A stretch of 21,180 nt of DNA, from the NCBI GenBank assembly GCA_910578305.1, contig CAJTQH010000010.1, forward strand, positions 293 to 21,472, in the 5' to 3' direction. Numbering within the stretch: position 1 is the stretch's first letter; the number at the start of each line of letters is the position of its first letter. The notes beneath the pieces are model-generated. The model saw only the letters and a program-made list of their open reading frames with translations, had not been told where the DNA came from and did no database searches. Origin of the DNA: an uncultured Muribaculaceae bacterium (lineage in GTDB: Bacteria; Bacteroidota; Bacteroidia; Bacteroidales; Muribaculaceae). Below are positions 13,899-21,180 of this stretch, piece by piece. The translations under genes and the position numbers were made by a program.

Positions 13899-16421
13899 TT
13901 ATTGTTCGTTTTGAGATTCTTCTGCCATAGGAGTTTCGAGATCATTAACTTCGCCATCCACCATCTCCTCTATTTCAGAAGCTGAGTCAACGCAGCACAC
14001 CGAAGCGATAGTGTCATTACGCTTCTCAAGGTTGATTACTTTCACACCCTGAGTAGCACGCCCCTGAACACGAATGTCAGCTACTTTCATGCGCAATGTT
14101 ATACCGCTCTTGTTTATAATGACAAGATCGTTATCATTGTTCACACTCTTTATAGCCACAAGCAGACCTGTTTTTTCTGTTACATTCATCGTCTTCACAC
14201 CTTTGGCACCACGATTAGTCATACGGTAGTCGTCAAGAATGGATCTTTTACCAAATCCGTTTTCTGAAAGGACCATAACAGTGTTTTCCGATCCGGGCTC
14301 CATGCATATCATACCCACCACAGCATCATCACCACCATCAAGAGTCATACCACGCACTCCTGTAGACACACGTCCCATTTCTCTTACTTTACTTTCATGG
14401 AAGCGTATAGCTCGTCCATTGCGATTAGCCATAAGTATTTCCGAATTACCATCGGTAAGTTCCACAGAGATCAGTTTATCGTCCTCTCGTATTATAATAG
14501 CGTTCACGCCATTGGCTCTAGGACGGGAATATGCTTCAAGACTGGTCTTCTTTATCACTCCGTTCTTAGTACAGAACACCAGATTATGTGTGGTCACAAA
14601 GTCCTTATCATCAAGACCTTTTACTCGGATCACAGCATTTACGGCATCATCCGGATCTATGTTGAGCAGATTCTGTATCGCACGGCCCTTGGAGTTTTTG
14701 GCTCCTTCAGGCAGTTCGTATACCTTAAGCCAGTAGCATCGACCCTTTTCGGTAAAGAACAACATATAGTTGTGCATCGAAGCCGGGTAGATGTACTCAA
14801 TGAAGTCTTCGTCGCGAGTATCGCTACCCTTGGCGCCGACACCGCCACGGTTCTGAGTACGGAATTCGGTAAGAGGGGTACGCTTGATGTAGCCCATGTG
14901 CGAAATGGTGATAATCATCTCGTCATCGGCATAGAAATCCTCCGCGTTGAAATCTCCGGCTGTATAATCAATATCCGTACGACGCTCATCGCCATATTTA
15001 TCACGCACTTCCTCAAGTTCGGTCTTTATAAGGCTCCAGCACACGCTATCATTGTTGAGAATTTCTTCCAGTCGGGCTATTTCAGCCATGACTTCTTCAT
15101 AATTGGCACGCAGCTTATCCTGTTCCAGACCGGTAAGCTGTTTCAGACGCATTTCCACAATAGCAGAAGTCTGCGCGTCGGTCAGACCAAATCGCTCGGT
15201 CAGACGTTCGCGAGCTTCATCTGTCGACGAAGAGCTACGGATAATATGTATTACCTCATCAATATTCTGCGAAGCAATAATCAGTCCTTCAAGAATATGA
15301 GCACGCTCGCGAGCCTTTCTAAGTTCAAATTCCGTACGACGGGTCACCACCTCATGGCGATGGTCGATAAACGCCTCAAGCATCTGTTTGAGATTGAGAA
15401 TCTTAGGACGACCGTTTACAAGTGCCACATTATTTACACTGAACGATGACTGCATCTGCGTCATCTTATAAAGTTTGTTTAGCACCACATTGGCGTTGGC
15501 ATCGCTCTTAAGTTTGATCACTATGCGCATGCCCTTATAGTCGCTCTCGTCGTTGATGTCGGCTATACCGTCAAGTTTCTTTTCGTTTACAAGATCAGCG
15601 ATATAAGATATCAGTAATGCCTTATTGACATTATACGGTATCTCAGTCACAATTATATTATCGTGATTGGCTTCTGTCTCAATCTCAGCCTTGGCACGAA
15701 TTACTATTCGGCCACGTCCGGTCTCAAAAGCCTCTTTCACACCGTTATATCCATATATGGTACCGCCTGTAGGGAAGTCCGGAGCCTTGATGTACTGCAT
15801 AAGATCGGACACCGACAGTTCGCGGTTGTCTATCAGAGCCGTACATGCATTTATGGTTTCGGTAAGGTTGTGAGGCGGAATATTGGTAGCCATACCGACA
15901 GCGATACCCGAAGCTCCGTTTACGAGCAGATTGGGGAAACGGGTAGGAAGCACCACCGGCTCACGGCGGGAGTTATCGTAGTTGGGCTGAAAGTCCACCG
16001 TCTCGCAATCAATATCACTCAGCATTTCCTCGCCAAGTTTTTCGAGTCGTACTTCGGTGTAACGCATAGCGGCAGCACCGTCACCGTCGATCGAACCGAA
16101 GTTTCCATGACCGTCCACAAGTGTGTAACGAAGGTTCCAATCCTGAGCCAGACGTACCACCGTGCCATATATAGAGGAGTCGCCATGCGGGTGATACTTA
16201 CCCATCACCTCACCTACACAGTTTGCAGATTTCTTATGAGGATGATCCGAAGTATTACCCATCTCGTTCATGCCGAAAAGCACACGTCGGTGCACCGGCT
16301 TAAGTCCGTCGCGCACATCAGGAAGCGCACGCGACACTATCACCGACATGGAATAGTCGATGTAGGCCGACTTCATTTCGTTTTCAATATTGATCTTTAA
16401 TATGCGATCTTCTTCCAACAT
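13899..16421 (-). CDS. gyrA: DNA gyrase subunit A
   Basis: The 840-residue subunit, with GyrB, introduces negative supercoils into DNA in an ATP-driven reaction. The breakage-reunion domain (about 1-490) carries catalytic Tyr121 in AAMRYTE. The quinolone-determining stretch is GKYHPHGDSSIYG, with Ser82 aligned to E. coli Ser83 and Gly86 aligned to Asp87. A coiled coil follows, then the C-terminal beta-pinwheel (about 500-810). The GyrA box reads QNRGGVG instead of QRRGGKG; from memory that is usual for Bacteroidetes. An acidic tail ends the protein (EIEEMVDGEVNDLE and on). Full length and box mark it as GyrA rather than ParC. A -7 box lies about 110 bases upstream, so the leader is long. clpC diverges from the same intergenic region. 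Confidence 0.97.
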   Translation of the reverse strand: MLEEDRILKINIENEMKSAYIDYSMSVIVSRALPDVRDGLKPVHRRVLFGMNEMGNTSDHPHKKSANCVGEVMGKYHPHGDSSIYGTVVRLAQDWNLRYTLVDGHGNFGSIDGDGAAAMRYTEVRLEKLGEEMLSDIDCETVDFQPNYDNSRREPVVLPTRFPNLLVNGASGIAVGMATNIPPHNLTETINACTALIDNRELSVSDLMQYIKAPDFPTGGTIYGYNGVKEAFETGRGRIVIRAKAEIETEANHDNIIVTEIPYNVNKALLISYIADLVNEKKLDGIADINDESDYKGMRIVIKLKSDANANVVLNKLYKMTQMQSSFSVNNVALVNGRPKILNLKQMLEAFIDHRHEVVTRRTEFELRKARERAHILEGLIIASQNIDEVIHIIRSSSSTDEARERLTERFGLTDAQTSAIVEMRLKQLTGLEQDKLRANYEEVMAEIARLEEILNNDSVCWSLIKTELEEVRDKYGDERRTDIDYTAGDFNAEDFYADDEMIITISHMGYIKRTPLTEFRTQNRGGVGAKGSDTRDEDFIEYIYPASMHNYMLFFTEKGRCYWLKVYELPEGAKNSKGRAIQNLLNIDPDDAVNAVIRVKGLDDKDFVTTHNLVFCTKNGVIKKTSLEAYSRPRANGVNAIIIREDDKLISVELTDGNSEILMANRNGRAIRFHESKVREMGRVSTGVRGMTLDGGDDAVVGMICMEPGSENTVMVLSENGFGKRSILDDYRMTNRGAKGVKTMNVTEKTGLLVAIKSVNNDNDLVIINKSGITLRMKVADIRVQGRATQGVKVINLEKRNDTIASVCCVDSASEIEEMVDGEVNDLETPMAEESQNEQ

Positions 16422-16529
16422 GGTAATTTTTCTATGATTGTTTCTTTAATATTTGGTTATCAAATCCGTCTGTTTTCAAGCGCTCGCCAATGCCGTTCAC
16501 GACATCCGCACACCACCCGAAACATCAAG

Positions 16530-16557
16530 CAAAGATAGCTATTTTTTATCAAATAGC
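16530..16557 (-). promoter_or_regulatory. gyrA -7 box with adjoining inverted repeat
   Basis: On the minus strand TATCTTTG (16537-16530) is an exact -7 box, though no good -33 TTG is seen at the usual distance. Immediately upstream, GCTATTT (16538-16544) and AAATAGC (16551-16557) form a perfect 7-base inverted repeat with a 6-base centre that occupies the spacer. This is a good position for a regulator, and might serve supercoiling control of gyrase expression, but that is inference. Confidence 0.5.
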
Positions 16558-16625
16558 AGCCATTTTTACAGACAAGATTTCCGATTTATAATTTTATAAG
16601 ATTTTTACATATAAAGTCACACCAC

Positions 16626-16661
16626 TTTGGCACAATTATTGCTTTCTAAGCGTTATATTTG
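16626..16661 (+). promoter_or_regulatory. Bacteroidales promoter of clpC
   Basis: TATATTTG (16654-16661) is an exact -7 box. The nearest TTG (16627-16629, in TTTGG) leaves a long 24-base spacer. The expected start is about 15 bases upstream of the ATG at 16683, so the leader is very short, and the in-frame TTG codon at 16659 cannot be the start. Confidence 0.55.
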
Positions 16662-16682
16662 CAATATCACATACACACATAT

Positions 16683-19277
16683 ATGCTGAATTTCAAACAT
16701 ACAAAAGATTTCAACGACGTGCTGTCCAATTGCAGTAAGATAGCTGCGGCCCACAATCACACAGTGATCAAACCGGAGCACATATTGATGGCATTGCTCA
16801 CCGAACCGTCAAACAAGATTTTACATCTCATTGACAGGGTGAGTACCGGATCATCAGCCTACCAGCTATCTCAGGAACTTGATCGGCAGTTGTTTGAAGA
16901 CGGTCTTGCGTTCCCGGTACAACAGGAAGGAAAGGGCCAATTAGCTGTCAGCGATTCGACCAATCGCATAATAAAGCTCAGTGCTCTTGAAGCCAGAATA
17001 CTTAAAATCGAATCAGGTGTCGACATCGAGCATCTGCTCTTAGCCATATTCCATAACACCGAGTTAAAAGACCAACCGTTCATGAAACCATTTATCAGAG
17101 CAAACGTACAATATTCCAGCCTCCTGGACGAACTTAAAAAGCAATACCCCCAGACCCCGCACGCCGGTAGCGACTTCACCGACGAGCCCGATGAAGATCC
17201 GGACGAAGAAGAGAACTCGTCTGAGTCTGACAGCGAGGCATATTCCGGACAGCCGGCGCAGAATACTGCCGGTGCTTCCCGTCTGTCAGGCGGACGCCGA
17301 GGTGGCGACACCCCCACCCTTGACAAATATGGCAGGGACATGACTCGTGCCGCTGAAGAGAACCGATTGGATCCGGTGGTTGGCCGCGAAGTTGAGATAC
17401 AGCGTCTTGCGCAGATATTAAGCCGCCGAAAGAAAAACAATCCGGTTTTAATCGGCGAACCGGGGGTAGGCAAGTCGGCCATCGTAGAAGGACTTGCCCT
17501 GCGCATCGTACAACGTAAAGTCTCGCGAGTACTTTTCGACAAACGCGTTGTATCGCTTGACATGGCATCAATTGTAGCCGGGACGAAATATCGCGGCCAA
17601 TTTGAAGAACGCGTCAAGGCAATCCTCAACGAACTGTCAAAAAACAAAGACGTAATACTCTTTATCGACGAGATACACACCATAGTTGGAGCCGGAAATG
17701 CAGCAGGCTCAATGGACGCAGCCAATATGCTGAAACCGGCATTGGCCCGTGGTGAAATACAATGTATCGGAGCCACGACTCTTGATGAATATCGTAAAAA
17801 CATCGAAAAAGATGGAGCTCTTGAACGTCGATTCCAAAAAATAATGGTCGAACCGACCTCGGAAGAAGAGACTCTCACCATACTCAACAACATCAAGGAC
17901 AAATATGAGGAGCATCATAATGTAACATACACCGACGATGCCATCACTGCTTGCGTAAGACTCACAGAACGATACCTGACCGACCGAAACTTCCCCGACA
18001 AAGCCATAGATGCACTTGACGAGGCCGGATCGCGTGTACACATAACCAACATTTCCGTACCAAAGGAAATCGAAGCCCTTGAAAACTCCATCGAAGAGGC
18101 TGCGTCCATGAAACTACAGGCCGCGCAAGATCAGGACTTTGAGAAAGCCGCCGGATTTCGCGACAAAGAACAGATGCTACGTAAGAATCTTGAGGATGCA
18201 AAGCAGCGATGGGAACAACAACTATCGACCCAGCGTGTGACTGTAGACGAAGACAAAGTGGCTGAAGTGGTGGCAATGATGACCGGAGTACCGGTGCAAC
18301 GCATTGCACAAGCCGAAGGCAAACGTCTGCGTGAGATGTCTCCACTCCTGAAAACCCGAATCATAGGACAGGACACCGCTATTGACAAGATCGTAAAAGC
18401 CATCCAGCGCAACCGAGTGGGGCTGAAAGACCCAAACAAACCCATCGGAACATTTATGTTTCTCGGCCCTACTGGAGTAGGCAAGACTCATCTGGCAAAA
18501 AAACTCGCAGAATATCTGTTCGACTCCGCAGACACACTCATTCGCATGGATATGAGTGAGTATATGGAAAAATTCACCGTGTCACGTCTTGTTGGCGCAC
18601 CTCCGGGATATGTCGGATACGAAGAAGGAGGTCAGCTGACCGAAAAAGTGCGTCGCAAGCCTTACTCCGTGGTACTTCTTGATGAGATCGAAAAAGCCCA
18701 CCCAGACGTATTCAACCTACTACTCCAAGTCATGGACGAAGGACACCTAACAGACAGCCTCGGCCGCCGTATCGATTTCAAGAATACCATCATAATCATG
18801 ACCTCAAACATCGGTACCAGACAGCTTAAGGACTTCGGCACAGGAGTAGGATTCGCAACACCGTCGGCCAATGACAAAGCATATACCCATGGAGTGTTGC
18901 AAAAAGCACTTCAAAAAGCATTTTCGCCCGAGTTCCTCAATCGAATCGATGACATAATCATGTTTGATCAACTTGACAAAGAAGCAATATTCAAGATCAT
19001 AGATATTGAACTCGCCGGGTTCTACAAACGCATGTCATCTCTGGGATATCAGCTTCGCCTGAGCGATGAAGCAAAAAATTTCATAGCCGAACGCGGATAT
19101 GACTCACAATATGGCGCACGCCCGCTGAAAAGAGCTATTCAAAAGTATCTTGAAGATGAATTGGCAGAAATGATAATCAATGCCGACCTATCTCAAGGAG
19201 ATGTTATCGAAGTGACATTTGACAAAAATGCTGACAAAATAGCCATGAAAGTCCTGCCAAAAGAGCATGACGAGTAA
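16683..19277 (+). CDS. clpC: ATP-dependent Clp protease ATP-binding subunit ClpC
   Basis: This 864-residue Hsp100 unfoldase feeds proteins to ClpP. The N domain has two Clp_N-like repeats (about 1-155), followed by a very acidic linker (165-187) and a Gly/Arg-rich segment. AAA domain 1 has GEPGVGKS (258-265) and LFIDE (326-330). A UVR-type motif, DFEKAAGFRDKEQMLRKNLE (485-504), replaces the long ClpB middle domain and marks it as ClpC. AAA domain 2 has GPTGVGKT (595-602) and VVLLDE (663-668). The tripeptide VGF (722-724), in the loop that docks on ClpP, indicates a partner protease, which ClpB lacks. No clpP gene is in the window. It is divergent from gyrA and ends at a strong terminator before htpG. 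Confidence 0.95.
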   Translation: MLNFKHTKDFNDVLSNCSKIAAAHNHTVIKPEHILMALLTEPSNKILHLIDRVSTGSSAYQLSQELDRQLFEDGLAFPVQQEGKGQLAVSDSTNRIIKLSALEARILKIESGVDIEHLLLAIFHNTELKDQPFMKPFIRANVQYSSLLDELKKQYPQTPHAGSDFTDEPDEDPDEEENSSESDSEAYSGQPAQNTAGASRLSGGRRGGDTPTLDKYGRDMTRAAEENRLDPVVGREVEIQRLAQILSRRKKNNPVLIGEPGVGKSAIVEGLALRIVQRKVSRVLFDKRVVSLDMASIVAGTKYRGQFEERVKAILNELSKNKDVILFIDEIHTIVGAGNAAGSMDAANMLKPALARGEIQCIGATTLDEYRKNIEKDGALERRFQKIMVEPTSEEETLTILNNIKDKYEEHHNVTYTDDAITACVRLTERYLTDRNFPDKAIDALDEAGSRVHITNISVPKEIEALENSIEEAASMKLQAAQDQDFEKAAGFRDKEQMLRKNLEDAKQRWEQQLSTQRVTVDEDKVAEVVAMMTGVPVQRIAQAEGKRLREMSPLLKTRIIGQDTAIDKIVKAIQRNRVGLKDPNKPIGTFMFLGPTGVGKTHLAKKLAEYLFDSADTLIRMDMSEYMEKFTVSRLVGAPPGYVGYEEGGQLTEKVRRKPYSVVLLDEIEKAHPDVFNLLLQVMDEGHLTDSLGRRIDFKNTIIIMTSNIGTRQLKDFGTGVGFATPSANDKAYTHGVLQKALQKAFSPEFLNRIDDIIMFDQLDKEAIFKIIDIELAGFYKRMSSLGYQLRLSDEAKNFIAERGYDSQYGARPLKRAIQKYLEDELAEMIINADLSQGDVIEVTFDKNADKIAMKVLPKEHDE

Positions 19278-19308
19278 TTTTGTCAGTCATTTTTTGACAA
19301 CATTACAC

Positions 19309-19343
19309 AAAAAATGCCGCACCGCAAGTGTGGCATTTTTTTT
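19309..19343 (+). terminator. Intrinsic terminator of clpC
   Basis: AAAAAATGCCGCAC (19309-19322) pairs with GTGTGGCATTTTTT (19328-19341) around the 5-base loop CGCAA, with one G-T pair. The T-run extends through 19343. It is a strong hairpin and T-tract between clpC and htpG. Confidence 0.88.
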
Positions 19344-19388
19344 GCTTATTTGTTTTACATAATCAGAAACTAAAATCATTTTATAGAT

Positions 19389-21180
19389 ATGACTGCACAA
19401 AAAGGCAAAATCGGTGTTACTACCGATAACATTTTCCCCGTTATCAAAAAATTCCTTTACAGCGACCACGAAATATTTCTGCGTGAACTTGTTTCAAATG
19501 CTATCGATGCTACTCAGAAACTGAAAACGCTATCATCATTTGGCGAGTTTAAGGGCGAATTGGGAGACATGAATGTACGCGTAACTGTCGACGAGAATGC
19601 CGGAACTCTTACCGTAAGCGATCATGGAATAGGCATGACTGCAGAAGATGTGGAAAAATATATCAATCAGATAGCATTTTCCGGCGCTGAAGAATTTCTG
19701 GAAAAATATAAGGACAATGCCAACTCCATCATCGGGCACTTCGGTCTCGGATTCTATTCGGCATTCATGGTTGCAAAAAAAGTCGAGATACGCTCCCTAT
19801 CGTATAAAGATGGCGCAGTGGCTGTTCGTTGGGAATGCGACGGGTCTCCCGAATTTACCATGGAAACAATCGACAAGGCAGAACGCGGTACCGATATCGT
19901 GCTTTATATTGATGATGAAAACAAAAAATTCTTACAGCAGAGCGAAATAAACTCTCTTCTTAAGAAATACTGCCGTTTCCTTCCCGTTCCCGTAATTTCC
20001 GGCAAAGAACAGGAATGGAAAGACGGAAAGTACGTAGATACCGACCGTGAAAACGTGATCAATGACACTGAACCGGCCTGGACTAAGAAACCGTCGGAAC
20101 TTACCGATGAGGATTATCGCAATTTTTATCATGAGTTATATCCCGGTCAGGACGATCCGCTGTTCTGGATACACCTTAATGTCGACTACCCGTTCAATCT
20201 CACTGGTGTGCTTTTCTTCCCCAAGATTAAAAACAACTTTGAGATTACCAAAAATCGCATACAACTTTACTGCAATCAAGTATTCGTGACCGATTCAGTG
20301 GAAGGTGTAGTGCCTGAATTCATGATGCTGCTGCAAGGCGTGATTGATTCTCCCGACATTCCTCTCAATGTATCGCGTTCTTATCTCCAGAGCGACACTG
20401 CTGTGAAAAAGATTTCCGGCTATATCACCAAGAAGGTTGCTTCTCGACTTGAGGATATATTCAAAAACGACCGTAAGGATTTCGAACAGAAATGGGATGA
20501 CATAAAGATTTTCATCGAATACGGCATGCTTACCGACCAAAAATTCGGAGAAGCCGCCATGAAATTCGTCCTACTCAAAGACACCGACGAAAAATACTAT
20601 ACCCTCGACGAATACCGCACTCTGATTGAGGGAAGCCAGACTGATAAAGACGGTAATGTAGTGTATCTTTATGCAACTGATCCGGTGGCTCAGTTCACCT
20701 ACATAAATGCCGCCACAGAAAAGGGCTACAATGTATTGCTTATGGACGGGCAGCTCGAAAGCCACTTTATCGGCATGCTTGAAAACAAGATTGAAAAATC
20801 ACGGTTTGTTCGTGTCGATTCCGACGTAGTCGACAATCTGATTCCCTCTGCCGACAAAAAAGAAGTAAACCTTACGTCCAATCAGCGCGACATGCTCACT
20901 GAAATGTTCCGCTCCCAGATACCGCACGTCGACAAATCCGAATTTCTTGTATCGTTTGAATCGCTTTCGCCGGAAACCAACCCTATACTCATAACTCAAA
21001 ATGAGTACATGCGCCGAATGAAAGACATGGCAGCCATGCAGCCCGGCATGAGCTTCTATGGCGAACTTCCCGACAGCTACAACCTTATAGTCAATGTTGA
21101 AAGTCCGGTTATCAAACGCATCATGGACGATGCCGAAGCAAGCCTCATGCCAAAACTTTCGCCAATTTTCGATGCTATCG
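19389..21180 (+). CDS. htpG: Hsp90 chaperone HtpG (partial, runs off the right edge)
   Basis: ATG at 19389 opens a frame that stays open to the window end, giving 597 codons plus one base of a protein usually about 680 residues long in this phylum. The ATP-binding GHKL domain is complete: ELVSNAIDA (33-41) with the catalytic Glu33 and Mg-binding Asn37, DHGIGM (78-83), and the lid glycines GHFGLGFYS (116-124). The middle domain includes NVSRSYLQ, with the conserved arginine that contacts ATP. Part of the C-terminal dimerisation domain is beyond the edge. HtpG remodels client proteins in the cytoplasm. The 45-base gap after the clpC terminator shows no clear TAnnTTTG box, so the promoter may be of another type. 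Pairing with clpC suggests a proteostasis neighbourhood. Confidence 0.97.
   Translation, partial: MTAQKGKIGVTTDNIFPVIKKFLYSDHEIFLRELVSNAIDATQKLKTLSSFGEFKGELGDMNVRVTVDENAGTLTVSDHGIGMTAEDVEKYINQIAFSGAEEFLEKYKDNANSIIGHFGLGFYSAFMVAKKVEIRSLSYKDGAVAVRWECDGSPEFTMETIDKAERGTDIVLYIDDENKKFLQQSEINSLLKKYCRFLPVPVISGKEQEWKDGKYVDTDRENVINDTEPAWTKKPSELTDEDYRNFYHELYPGQDDPLFWIHLNVDYPFNLTGVLFFPKIKNNFEITKNRIQLYCNQVFVTDSVEGVVPEFMMLLQGVIDSPDIPLNVSRSYLQSDTAVKKISGYITKKVASRLEDIFKNDRKDFEQKWDDIKIFIEYGMLTDQKFGEAAMKFVLLKDTDEKYYTLDEYRTLIEGSQTDKDGNVVYLYATDPVAQFTYINAATEKGYNVLLMDGQLESHFIGMLENKIEKSRFVRVDSDVVDNLIPSADKKEVNLTSNQRDMLTEMFRSQIPHVDKSEFLVSFESLSPETNPILITQNEYMRRMKDMAAMQPGMSFYGELPDSYNLIVNVESPVIKRIMDDAEASLMPKLSPIFDAI

Noticed and set aside
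16683..19277. Reading the Clp ATPase as the disaggregase ClpB
   Set aside because: It has a UVR motif in place of the long ClpB middle domain and a VGF ClpP-docking tripeptide, so ClpC is the better call.
1..21180. CRISPR arrays, tRNA or rRNA genes, prophage or toxin-antitoxin modules
   Set aside because: No regularly spaced repeats, cloverleaf sequences, rRNA motifs or paired small genes of those types were seen on either strand.

Overview
This window reads as a chromosomal segment of a Bacteroidota genome, order Bacteroidales. The evidence is gene content (BT_3928-like DoxX protein, DUF1599, UVR-containing ClpC, Bacteroidetes-type GyrA), Bacteroidales-style promoters (TTG, about 20 bases, TAnnTTTG) and start codons without Shine-Dalgarno sequences. 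The protein flavour suggests Muribaculaceae or a relative, but that family call is inference. Most of the window is housekeeping. The only accessory-looking part is an AT-rich stretch at about 6.4-8.2 kb.

Layout. At 1-775 the 3' end of rmuC converges on, and overlaps, an ECF sigma-factor gene; a roughly 0.6 kb gap follows with one doubtful small ORF. At 1426-4074 there is a plus-strand operon: dCMP deaminase, an S41 (CtpA-like) protease and 5-formyl-THF cyclo-ligase. An ABC-F ATPase with its own promoter follows at 4150-6114. A small conserved-looking minus-strand gene (6169-6396) precedes a long noncoding region carrying repeated GTTTAC motifs and three TACATTTGC boxes. This region leads into a Xre-type regulator gene (7311-7853) and a decayed IS982-type transposase fragment.

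From 8251 to 12111 a minus-strand cluster reads DUF1599 - DoxX/BT_3928 - tpiA - SPOR protein - folE, with extra internal promoters before tpiA and before the SPOR gene. A small two-helix membrane protein gene and a gyrA-TPR operon, also on the minus strand, occupy 12305-16421. clpC diverges from gyrA (16683-19277) and is followed by a strong terminator and by htpG, which runs off the right edge.

Functional links: dCMP deaminase supplies dUMP for thymidylate synthesis, a folate-dependent step, and both the 5-formyl-THF cyclo-ligase and FolE belong to folate metabolism. clpC and htpG are both proteostasis genes, and the CtpA-like protease adds envelope proteolysis. I found no clear undescribed defence or mobile system. 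The most unusual signal is the repeat-rich regulatory region upstream of the Xre gene. Several genes have start codons that the promoter positions place downstream of the longest possible ORF.
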